NCBI GenBank assembly: GCA_041725875.1
Contig: JBGRQB010000023.1
Span: forward strand, 1-35,310
From: JBGRQB01 sp041725875
Lineage (GTDB): Bacteria; Bacteroidota; Ignavibacteria; Ignavibacteriales; Melioribacteraceae
Length of the DNA: 35,310 bases
Direction: 5' to 3'
Numbering within the stretch: the first letter of the stretch is position 1; each line of letters starts with the position of its first letter. Below, in pieces: positions 8,710 through 16,931 of this stretch. The notes below the pieces were generated by a model. The model was not told the DNA's origin. It searched no databases and saw only the letters and a list, made by a program, of their open reading frames with translations. The position numbers were made by a program, and so were the translations under genes.

Positions 8710-11094
8710 ATGATTAAAAATTATTTGCTGGTGGCTTTTCGAAATGTTTTGAAAAATAAAGCATTTTCTTTTATAAATGTGCTCGGACTCTCAATCGGGA
8801 TGGCTTCCGCGATTTTGATATTGCTGTGGGTTATGCACGAGTTGAGTTATGACGAGTTTCACGAAAAAAAGGAAAATATATACAGGGTGGCCTATGAAAG
8901 AGTAATGGATGACGGCAGTTTGAAAAAATATCGCCGCTTGCCATTTCCTTTGGGCGATGCTATAAAAGAAGAAATTCCCGAAGTTGTTGATTTCACCAGA
9001 TATTCACGTGGAAACAGAGTGCCGGTTATAAAAGACGATATTTCTTTTTACGAAAGCACTGTCTGCTATGCAGATCCCTCCATTTTAGATATTTTTACAT
9101 TTCCCCTGGTTGAAGGAGATCCTGCAAATCTGTTTACAGATATTCGTTCTGTTGTTATTACAGAACGCTGGGCAAAAAAATATTTTGGTGATGAAAGTGC
9201 TATCGGAAAACAGTTAAACTGGAATAACTGGCAGACTTTTACCATTCGAGGCGTGGTTCAAAATATTCCGAAAAACTCTCATATAAACTTCGATTTGATT
9301 ACCACATTTGATATTTGGAAAGCATCCTGGCCACCCTCATTTAAATGGGAGCGTTTTGTACATAATATTTATGTAGAACTCCAACCCGGTTCCGATATAA
9401 AGCAAACTGAGAAAAAAATCAAAGATTTGCTTTGCAGACATATAATTAATAAAGACAGAGTAAACAAAATAATACTTCAGCCGCTGACGGAAATTCACTT
9501 AACAACTGATATCCAAAACGATCATGCAAAAGTAACTGATGTGCAATATATCTATATTTATTCGTTGATTGCTTTATTAATACTAATTATAGCCTGTATA
9601 AATTATATTAATCTCACAACTGCAAGATCTGTAAAGCGTAGTATTGAAATAGGTATTAGGAAAACTCTGGGTGCTGAAAGGAAAAAAATTATCGGACAAT
9701 TTATTACCGAATCGTTTCTTGTTACCTGTACAGCATATATTTTAGCAATGATGGCAGTTGAGTTTTTCCTCCCGATATTTAATTTATTACTGGGTAAAAC
9801 TCTAGAGGTGACATACACAAATACAATTTTTCTCGGAATCATTTTTTTAATTTTGCTTATCACAACCTTTATTGCAGGAGGATATCCTGCATTTTATCTT
9901 TCCGCGGTTCAACCTGTAAAAGTTTTGAAAGGGGTTTTCAGTTCTGGTAAAAAAGCTGCTGTTTTCAGAAAAGTATTGGTGATTTTACAGTTTTCTATCT
10001 CGGTTTTACTACTCACTGGAACTGTAGGAATTTATCTGCAAATGGAATATATAAGCACAAAAAAATTGGGGTTTAATAAAGAAGGAGTGGTTTATCTTCC
10101 TTTAAAAGGTGAAATCGGAGAGAAATATAATCAATTCAAGAAAGAATTATTAAAAAACAGTTCAATTTTAGGAGTAAGTATAAAAAACTCAATCCCCACA
10201 GATATTGTGCGCAGAGAAAGAGTGAATTGGGAAGGGAAAAAAACGGCTGCAAAAGTTGTTATAAATACTGAAATAGTCGGGTTCGATTATTTCAAAGCAA
10301 TGGGAATAAAGTTTATCGGCGGAAGAAGTTTTTCAAAAGAACATTCTACAGATATTGGTAACTCGGTTATTGTAGATGAAAATGCAGTTAAGCTGTTTGG
10401 ATTTAAAGAGCCGATTGGTCAATTTATACAGGTATCTCAAAAGCCGGTCAAAATTGTTGGCGTGATTAACAAAACAAATTTTCTTCCGCTATATTCTGAA
10501 TCAGAACCGAGAATATATCTTTTGACCGATAAATATGTTGATAATTTGTGGAATCTTTACGGAGTAGTTCTCGTTAAGATTAATACAAGAGAAATTGAAA
10601 CTGCTATTGAAAAAATTAAGCTGGCGTGGAATAATATTAATCCTAAAATTCCGATTGATATGAACTTTCTCGATGAAAGATATAATAAATTGTATGAATC
10701 AGAAAAACAAACAACTCAGACTTTAACATATTTCACTTTCATAGCAGTTTTTATTTCTTGTCTTGGGTTATTCGGACTTGTAACTTTTACGCTTGAACAG
10801 AAAAGAAAAGAGATAGCAATTCGTAAAACATTTGGTGCTTCTGACTCAAAATTGGTCTGGGGATTTATGAAATCTTTCTCCTCACTTGTATTTACAGCAT
10901 TTTTGCTTGCTGTTGGTCCGGCATATTATTTCCTTTATAAATGGCTTAAAGGTTTTGCTTATCATATTACTCCCGGACCGGAACTGTTTATGGGAGTTGG
11001 TATAATTCTGTTTTCAATAACAATTTTCACAGTTGGATTCAACTCTCTCAAAGCAACAAGAGCAAATCCTGTAAAAAACTTACGGGATGAATAA
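8710..11094 (+). CDS. ABC transporter permease, FtsX/MacB type, two FtsX modules
   Basis: This 794-residue inner-membrane protein belongs to the family of duplicated MacB_PCD-FtsX permeases common in Bacteroidota. The N-terminus (MIKNYLLVAFRNVLKNKAFS) with a membrane helix at about 20-42 is typical, followed by a large periplasmic domain, an FtsX core (about 280-400, with EIGIRKTLGA near 312), a second helix near 425-445, another periplasmic domain (about 450-670) and a final FtsX core (about 675-790, with KRKEIAIRKTFGAS near 698). These proteins work with a separate LolD/MacB-like ATPase to drive efflux or periplasmic work; none is encoded beside it. AGGAG lies 6 bases before the ATG. It is divergent from the NtrC-like regulator and probably sigma-54 controlled. 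Substrate unknown. Confidence 0.88.
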   Translation: MIKNYLLVAFRNVLKNKAFSFINVLGLSIGMASAILILLWVMHELSYDEFHEKKENIYRVAYERVMDDGSLKKYRRLPFPLGDAIKEEIPEVVDFTRYSRGNRVPVIKDDISFYESTVCYADPSILDIFTFPLVEGDPANLFTDIRSVVITERWAKKYFGDESAIGKQLNWNNWQTFTIRGVVQNIPKNSHINFDLITTFDIWKASWPPSFKWERFVHNIYVELQPGSDIKQTEKKIKDLLCRHIINKDRVNKIILQPLTEIHLTTDIQNDHAKVTDVQYIYIYSLIALLILIIACINYINLTTARSVKRSIEIGIRKTLGAERKKIIGQFITESFLVTCTAYILAMMAVEFFLPIFNLLLGKTLEVTYTNTIFLGIIFLILLITTFIAGGYPAFYLSAVQPVKVLKGVFSSGKKAAVFRKVLVILQFSISVLLLTGTVGIYLQMEYISTKKLGFNKEGVVYLPLKGEIGEKYNQFKKELLKNSSILGVSIKNSIPTDIVRRERVNWEGKKTAAKVVINTEIVGFDYFKAMGIKFIGGRSFSKEHSTDIGNSVIVDENAVKLFGFKEPIGQFIQVSQKPVKIVGVINKTNFLPLYSESEPRIYLLTDKYVDNLWNLYGVVLVKINTREIETAIEKIKLAWNNINPKIPIDMNFLDERYNKLYESEKQTTQTLTYFTFIAVFISCLGLFGLVTFTLEQKRKEIAIRKTFGASDSKLVWGFMKSFSSLVFTAFLLAVGPAYYFLYKWLKGFAYHITPGPELFMGVGIILFSITIFTVGFNSLKATRANPVKNLRDE

Positions 11095-11191
11095 ATTATT
11101 AAAAAAAAGATGTAACTTTTTAAAAAAAGCGACGTCTAATCCTTTGAAGATGTAAAGATGTAAGAACCTCCTATAGTAAAAAGATGTTGAG

Positions 11192-11224
11192 ACCGCCTTC
11201 TCCGAGGCGGTTCTTTTATTTTAT
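11192..11224 (+). terminator. Rho-independent terminator between permease and activase genes
   Basis: ACCGCCT (11192-11198) pairs with AGGCGGT (11205-11211) around a six-base loop, followed by TCTTTTATTTTAT. It lies about 100 bases after the permease stop. A competing upstream pairing partner exists at 11162-11171 (see findings). Confidence 0.75.
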
Positions 11225-11272
11225 CCCTTAAAAATTACTTTTTTGTCATTATTTCAAGTTATCGCTTTTTCG

Positions 11273-11281
11273 TATATTTGC
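11273..11281 (+). promoter_or_regulatory. Possible Bacteroidota -7 element before the activase gene
   Basis: TAtaTTTGC at 11273-11281 matches the TAnnTTTG consensus and lies 29 bases before the ATG at 11310, downstream of the terminator. No TTTG is found 19 bases upstream, so the promoter assignment is weak. Confidence 0.3.
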
Positions 11282-11309
11282 ATATTAAATTCTAGAAAAG
11301 GCAGTATTA

Positions 11310-14300
11310 ATGAATCATTCTCTTGGAATTTGCGTCGGCTCTTCAACAATAAAACTTGCTGAAGTAAACGCGCAGTTTGAAGTTGTAAAATCGGAAGTTA
11401 TTGAACATAAAGGTCAGCCCAAAGAAACATTAACCAAAATTATTGATTTGCTGGACAAAGAAAAAGTAACGCATATTTCCATTACCGGCAGAAAGATTTC
11501 CACTCTTACAAATATTCCGTCAATCACAGAACCTGAAGCAATTGAGTACGCGCTTAAATTTTCAAAAGATTTGAAAAAGAATGAGCTTAATGCAATTGCG
11601 AGTCTGGGAAGTGAAAGTTTTATTTTATACGAACTGGATGATGATAAAAATATTTCAAACATCAAAACAGGAAATAAATGTGCTTCGGGAACCGGGGAGT
11701 TTTTTCTTCAGCAGATTGGGAGAATGAATGTAAGTGTAGATGAAGCAATTGATCAGTCGAAAGATGCAGAGCCATATTTTGTTTCAGGAAGATGCTCTGT
11801 GTTCTGCAAAAGTGATTGCACACACGCACTAAATAAAGGGATTCCTGTTGGAAGAGTTGCTGCCGGACTTGGATTTATGCTGGCTGAAAAAGTTAATGAA
11901 TTAATGATTTCTCTTCCGCAAAAAAATATTGCTCTTGCAGGCGGAGTTACAAAAAATGAAACTGTAATTTGGCACCTTAAAAATAAAGCTGATAAAATTG
12001 TTATTCCTGAAGAAGCTGTTTATCTGGAAGCCTTTGGTGCAGCTTGTTATGCAATGGTTAACAATAAAACGGCTAACTTTTTAATAAAAATAGAAAAGCG
12101 AGGAAACAGTTTTTCTCACTTACCGCAATTGAAAGATTATTCTGAAAAAGTAATATTTAAACAAAGTAATCTTGAAAATATAATTTCTGATGATGAATTG
12201 ATTATCGGTCTCGATGTTGGTTCTACAACCACAAAAGCTGTTCTTCTTAAAAGTGAAAACAACTCGGTTGTAAAATCAATTTACCTGAGAACAAATGGTA
12301 ATCCTGTCGAAGCTTCTGTTAACTGCTACAAAGAATTAAAAAAATATATTGGTGAAACCAGAGTTAAAATTACCGGACTTGCAGTGACTGGTTCGGGCAG
12401 ACAAATTGCGGGTCTGCACGCATTAACAGACAACATAATAAATGAAATTATTGCTCACGCAACAGGTGCAGCATACTTTGATAAAGAGGTTGATACAATA
12501 ATTGAAATAGGTGGACAAGATGCAAAATACACTTATCTTGTAAATGGTGTGCCTTGCGATTACGCAATGAACGAAGCCTGTTCAGCCGGAACCGGATCTT
12601 TCCTGGAAGAATCTGCAAAAGAGAGTCTGGGAATTCATTACACCGATATTGAATCAATTGCAATCTCTGCAGATAACCCGCCAAACTTTAATGATCAGTG
12701 TGCTGCGTTTATTGGTTCCGATATAAAAAATGCTTCTCTGGAAAATATCAGCACGGAAAATATTACTGCCGGACTGGTGTATTCGATTTGTATGAATTAT
12801 ATAAATCGAGTTAAAGGAGAGAGGAAAGTCGGGAACAAAATTTTTATGCAGGGAGGAGTTTGTTACAACAAAGCAGTACCTCTTGCAATGGCAGCTTTAT
12901 TGGATAAAGAAATTATTATTCCGCCCGATCCGGGATTAGTAGGAGCTTTTGGTGCTGCGGTTGAATTAAACAACAGATTTAACAGCGGACTAGCACAAAA
13001 ATCATCTTTTGATCTGGCCGACTTAATTGAAAGAAAAGTAGAGTTTGGAAAAAGTTTTGTTTGTCCCGGAACCAAAGAAAATTGTGACCGTGGTTGTAAT
13101 ATCAATGTTATCAAAATTGAAAATAAAACTTATCCCTTTGGCGGAATCTGTAACAAATATTATAATACAATTCATAAACTTCATTTTGATTCAGCGGAGC
13201 TTGATTTTGTTGCAAGGCGACAAAAACTAATTTTCCCGCCTGTCGTGGAAAAGGAAAAAAGAAAATCGATTGGTATCTCGAGATCATTTTATACAAATAT
13301 TTTATTTCCGCTTTATAAAACATTTTTTGAAGAACTCGGATTTGAAATTATTTTGTCAGATGAAATTAAACAGGAGGGTATTAATAAAACAGCATCCTCA
13401 TTTTGTTATCCGGCAGAAATAGCGCATGGAATGTTTCAGGATTTAATTGATAAAAACCCTGATTATATTTTCCTTCCACAGATCACGGAATTATTTGCAG
13501 AAGGTGAAACAAGAAAAGGGAAAGAACACTCCTGCACTTGTGTTCTTGCACAAAGTGAACCTTATTACATCCAGAGTACATTTAAAAATGTTAAGTCAAA
13601 AATCATTTCACCTGTGCTCGATTTTAGAAACGGATGGGATTTTGCAAAAGAAGAATTTATAAAGTTTGCCGGTGAAATAAATTGTGAAAAAGAAGATGCC
13701 GAAACAGCTTTTGAAAAAGCAATAAATGAATTTGATTTAGTATTGAAAAAGAAAAAAGAATTTGGTAGAAAAGTTTTAGAAGAACTGAAAAAAGATAAAA
13801 CAAAAACCGGAATAGTTTTATTCGGACGCGCATATAATGCTTTTGCAGAAGAAGCAAATATGGGAATTCCGCGTAAGTTTGCCTCTCGCGGATTTTACAT
13901 AATTCCGTTTGATTGTCTGAGTTACAGTGAGGAAGAAACAGTAGAAAATATGAACTGGGCAATTGGGACAGAGTTGATGAAAGCCTCTAACTTTGTAAAA
14001 AAACATCCGCAATTGTTTGGTGCGTTTATTACAAATTTTAGTTGCGGACCAGATTCATTTATCATTGGATATTTTCGTGATGTGATGAAATCTAAACCAT
14101 CACTTACGCTTGAACTTGATTCACACAGCGCCGATGCCGGAATAGATACACGTATTGAAGCTTTTGTTGATATTATTGACAGATATAAAAAATCGGGGAT
14201 TGAAGATGAACCGGTAAAAGATTTTCTTCCGGCTGAAATAGTTAATGAAAATGGTGAGTTGAAATTTTTGGATTCTTCCGGGAATAAATTTGATGTAAAA

Positions 14301-15554
14301 AATAATAATGTAAAATTAATTTTTCCTTCAATGGGAAGAACCACTGTTGAGTTTACTGCGGCTGCTTTCAGAAATCTTGGCTTTAATGCCGAAGCAGTTG
14401 AACCAAGTGATTTTAATCAGCTGATGCTGGGCAGAGGAAATACTTCCTGTAAAGAATGTCTTCCTTTAATTTTAACAACTGCATCCCTGTTAAATTATCT
14501 TGAAAAAAGAGAAGATGAAAATGAACTCCTTTGTTACTTTATGCCAACGGCATCTGGTAATTGCAGATTCAGTCAATATTATGTTTATCTGAAATCACTT
14601 ATTGAGAAAAAGCAAATTAAGAATGTTGCATTGTTAACTTTAACTGCTGAAAATAATTATGCCGGACTAGGAGCTACTGCACAACTTGATGTTTTGCGTG
14701 CAATAATTACTGCAGATATTTTTGATAACATCAAAAACACAATTAATGTAATTGCTGCTGATAAAGTTTCTGCAATGTTTATTTATAATCACGAATATAA
14801 AAGTATAATTTCTGCTTTTGAAAAAGGAAGAAAAAAAGTTTTGCAGCAGTTGAAACAAAGTGCAGAACATTTATCAAAAATTGAGAAACAAATTTCACTG
14901 GATGATGCAACCAAAGTTTTACTTGCCGGAGAAATTTACGTAAGAAAGGATGAATTTTGTTCGCAGGAGTTAATTACAAAACTTGCTGAGAAAAATATAA
15001 TTGTCCACCGCGCGCCAATGTTAGAATGGATGTACTATGTAGATTATGTTGTGAAAAATATTATCTGCACGGAAATGAATTTTGGAGAAAAGACAGAACA
15101 ATTTATCAGAGCTGCACTTCAAAAAAGAATTGAAAAGAAAGTGAAAAAGATTCTTTCCAAAAGCGGACTTTATGAATATGAAGAAATTGACATTAAGAAT
15201 ATAATTGAAACAGGAAGTAAGTTTATCAATCCGGCACTTACAGGGGAAAGCATCGTTATAGCCGGTTCCTTCTTTAAAGAAGTTATTCATTCTATCCACG
15301 GATTAATTTCAATTGGACCGTTTGCCTGTCTGCCGGCCAGAGTAACCGAAGCTGTACTTTCCAAAGAAAGCAACATTCAGGAAAATGAAAAAATTGAATT
15401 ACTTGAAAATAGTGATGAATTGAAAAAACATAAAACGCTTCCGTTTCTTGCAATTGAAGCAGATGGAAATCCTTTTCCGCAAATTGTTGAAGCTAGAATT
15501 GAAGCTTTTGCTTTGCAGGTTTCCCGACTAAAAGAAAAGCAGAATAAAAGATAA
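11310..15554 (+). CDS. 2-hydroxyacyl-CoA dehydratase activase / HgdB-like fusion protein
   Basis: This 1414-residue cytoplasmic iron-sulfur protein joins two ASKHA-type activase modules (BcrA/BadF/HgdC family) to DUF2229 and HgdB-like regions. Module 1 (about 1-255) has Cys124 in KCASGTGEF and Cys162 in GRCSVF; module 2 (about 298-560) has LDVGSTTTK with Asp302, GGQDAKY, Cys424 in ACSAGTGSF and Cys464 in DQCAAF. The cysteine spacing (38 and 40) is that of the cluster-binding pair of HgdC. The C-terminal half (from about 650) has scattered cysteine motifs (SSFCYPAE, HSCTC, NFSCGPDS, NTSCKECLP, SGNCRFS). Known relatives couple ATP hydrolysis to delivery of a low-potential electron to a dehydratase or double-cubane-cluster protein; here donor and acceptor parts may be on one chain. 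Module 1 has Cys8 where the phosphate-1 Asp is expected. Substrate unknown. Own transcript likely. Confidence 0.88.
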   Translation: MNHSLGICVGSSTIKLAEVNAQFEVVKSEVIEHKGQPKETLTKIIDLLDKEKVTHISITGRKISTLTNIPSITEPEAIEYALKFSKDLKKNELNAIASLGSESFILYELDDDKNISNIKTGNKCASGTGEFFLQQIGRMNVSVDEAIDQSKDAEPYFVSGRCSVFCKSDCTHALNKGIPVGRVAAGLGFMLAEKVNELMISLPQKNIALAGGVTKNETVIWHLKNKADKIVIPEEAVYLEAFGAACYAMVNNKTANFLIKIEKRGNSFSHLPQLKDYSEKVIFKQSNLENIISDDELIIGLDVGSTTTKAVLLKSENNSVVKSIYLRTNGNPVEASVNCYKELKKYIGETRVKITGLAVTGSGRQIAGLHALTDNIINEIIAHATGAAYFDKEVDTIIEIGGQDAKYTYLVNGVPCDYAMNEACSAGTGSFLEESAKESLGIHYTDIESIAISADNPPNFNDQCAAFIGSDIKNASLENISTENITAGLVYSICMNYINRVKGERKVGNKIFMQGGVCYNKAVPLAMAALLDKEIIIPPDPGLVGAFGAAVELNNRFNSGLAQKSSFDLADLIERKVEFGKSFVCPGTKENCDRGCNINVIKIENKTYPFGGICNKYYNTIHKLHFDSAELDFVARRQKLIFPPVVEKEKRKSIGISRSFYTNILFPLYKTFFEELGFEIILSDEIKQEGINKTASSFCYPAEIAHGMFQDLIDKNPDYIFLPQITELFAEGETRKGKEHSCTCVLAQSEPYYIQSTFKNVKSKIISPVLDFRNGWDFAKEEFIKFAGEINCEKEDAETAFEKAINEFDLVLKKKKEFGRKVLEELKKDKTKTGIVLFGRAYNAFAEEANMGIPRKFASRGFYIIPFDCLSYSEEETVENMNWAIGTELMKASNFVKKHPQLFGAFITNFSCGPDSFIIGYFRDVMKSKPSLTLELDSHSADAGIDTRIEAFVDIIDRYKKSGIEDEPVKDFLPAEIVNENGELKFLDSSGNKFDVKNNNVKLIFPSMGRTTVEFTAAAFRNLGFNAEAVEPSDFNQLMLGRGNTSCKECLPLILTTASLLNYLEKREDENELLCYFMPTASGNCRFSQYYVYLKSLIEKKQIKNVALLTLTAENNYAGLGATAQLDVLRAIITADIFDNIKNTINVIAADKVSAMFIYNHEYKSIISAFEKGRKKVLQQLKQSAEHLSKIEKQISLDDATKVLLAGEIYVRKDEFCSQELITKLAEKNIIVHRAPMLEWMYYVDYVVKNIICTEMNFGEKTEQFIRAALQKRIEKKVKKILSKSGLYEYEEIDIKNIIETGSKFINPALTGESIVIAGSFFKEVIHSIHGLISIGPFACLPARVTEAVLSKESNIQENEKIELLENSDELKKHKTLPFLAIEADGNPFPQIVEARIEAFALQVSRLKEKQNKR

Positions 15555-15626
15555 AAACTCTTATTATTTCACTACTTTCTTCCGATAGTAAAATGTTTTT
15601 CAAACCAAATTATTAGCGGAGGAAAT

Positions 15627-16211
15627 ATGCGTCTCGTAAAAGTTCTTTTTATACTTCTTGTTTTCACATTTACATTGGTTACAGCTCAGGATAAAGATGC
15701 ACAAATGACAGCCGAGCAAAAAGCATGGATGGAATATGCAATGCCCGGCGAAATGCACAAGATGATGGCTGAAAAAGTAGGGAAGTGGAAAACCTACACT
15801 GAAATGTGGATGCAGCCGGGAACAGAAGCAATGAAATCTGAAGGTACGGTTGAATATAAAATGATTCTTGGCGGAAGATATCTCAAAGCCTGGTACACAG
15901 GAACATCAATGGGAATGCCTTTCGACGGTATGAGCATAGAAGCTTATGATAATGCAAAAAAAGAATTTATCACAACCTGGATTGACAGCTTTGGAACCGG
16001 GATAACAGTTGCGACCAGTAAATATCATAAAGATAAAAATATGATGAAAGGAACAGGAACTATGGTAGATCCTGTGACTGGTAAAGACATTGTATATAAA
16101 ACCGTTGTAAAAATGGAAAGCAAAGATAAAGGGGTTTTTGATATGTATATGACAATGCCTGACGGAAAAGATTTTTTATCTATGCGAATGACTTACATAC
16201 GTGAAAAATAA
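15627..16211 (+). CDS. Exported DUF1579-type protein
   Basis: This 194-residue protein has a clear Sec signal peptide (MRLVKVLFILLVFTFTLVTAQ, cut near residue 20-21) and a mature domain with the pattern of DUF1579: VGKWKTYTEMWMQPG, then EGTVEYKMILGGRYLKAWY, MSIEAYDNAKKEFITTWID and a final FLSMRMTYIREK. The domain is probably a small lipocalin-like beta structure; no enzymatic activity is established. The mature part is unusually rich in methionine (for example MKMESK, MYMTMP). GGAGG lies 5 bases before the ATG. It follows the activase gene after 72 bases without an obvious terminator between, so co-transcription is possible, but a shared function is not evident. Confidence 0.82.
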   Translation: MRLVKVLFILLVFTFTLVTAQDKDAQMTAEQKAWMEYAMPGEMHKMMAEKVGKWKTYTEMWMQPGTEAMKSEGTVEYKMILGGRYLKAWYTGTSMGMPFDGMSIEAYDNAKKEFITTWIDSFGTGITVATSKYHKDKNMMKGTGTMVDPVTGKDIVYKTVVKMESKDKGVFDMYMTMPDGKDFLSMRMTYIREK

Positions 16212-16216
16212 TTTAT

Positions 16217-16247
16217 AAAAAAAGCTCCGGTTACCGGAGCTTTTTTT
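16217..16247. terminator. Bidirectional terminator between convergent genes
   Basis: AAAAAAAGCTCCGG (16217-16230) pairs with CCGGAGCTTTTTTT (16234-16247) around TTA, giving U tracts on both strands. It ends both the DUF1579 gene and the nitroreductase/NDH-2 unit. Confidence 0.93.
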
Positions 16248-16867
16248 TATTCTATAACTGTTAATATTTCATCTATTGTTTTTTTCTCTCTTTGCGGAAC
16301 ATCATTTTTAGGATGACCAATGGCAATCATTGCGGCAATTGAGTAGGGTTTTTCAACTTTTAATTTTTCTTCAAGTTCATTTTTAGCAAGCAATGGTGCA
16401 GTAAGCCAGCAGGCTCCAAGATTTTTCTCAACGGCTCCCAGTAAAATATTTTGTATTGCAGCTCCCACAGATTGAATATTTGGATGATTACGAATTGAAT
16501 CTATATCATTATGTGAATAATTAGAATCTGCAAGATTATCTATAATAGCTGTGTAAGGTTTATTTTTCACAACAATCAAAGCCGGTGCATCTTCAAAAAA
16601 TGTAGAGAATTTTTCAACTTTGCTTACAACATTAGTCGGGTCATCTGACGCGCCAAACATTTCTTCTACTTTTTTGTGAACAATTTGTCCCATTTCTTTT
16701 AACAAGTCTTCTTTGGTAATGATAACATACTCGGTTGTTTGAGAGTTATTGATACTCGGGGCAAGATGAGCCATATCAACTAATTCCTTTAAGACAGGCA
16801 ATTCAACTTTTTCCGATGTGAAATTTCTTATACTGGCTCTTTTTTCAATAGCGGTTCTTAGTTCCAT
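16247..16867 (-). CDS. Nitroreductase family protein (FMN-dependent)
   Basis: This 206-residue protein has the nitroreductase fold signature: N-terminal ELRTAIEKRASIRNFTSEKVE (family core RxSxRxF), LAPSINNSQTTEYVII for flavin and substrate contacts, and the C-terminal GAAIQNILLGAVEKNLGACWL plus MIAIGHPKNDVPQREKK. Members bind FMN as dimers and use NAD(P)H to reduce nitro compounds, quinones or related substrates in the cytoplasm; the true substrate cannot be told from sequence. AAGGAG precedes the ATG by 6 bases. It lies 64 bases after ndh in the same direction, probably in one transcript. The gap between them has a perfect dyad CAATTT-CAA-AAATTG at 16886-16900. Confidence 0.9.
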   Translation of the reverse strand: MELRTAIEKRASIRNFTSEKVELPVLKELVDMAHLAPSINNSQTTEYVIITKEDLLKEMGQIVHKKVEEMFGASDDPTNVVSKVEKFSTFFEDAPALIVVKNKPYTAIIDNLADSNYSHNDIDSIRNHPNIQSVGAAIQNILLGAVEKNLGACWLTAPLLAKNELEEKLKVEKPYSIAAMIAIGHPKNDVPQREKKTIDEILTVIE

Positions 16868-16931
16868 AATAACTCCTTAATAATTCAATTTCAAAAATTG
16901 TTTATTCAATATAATTATCATTACCGATAAA

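Noticed and set aside
11240..11281. Full Bacteroidota promoter before the activase gene
   Set aside because: The -7 element TAtaTTTGC is good, but the nearest upstream TTTTG is 27 bases away instead of about 19, so only a tentative -7 element is listed.
13922..14344. Open frame of 140 codons antisense to the activase fusion
   Set aside because: It is embedded in a conserved coding region on the other strand, with no start signals and no recognisable domain.
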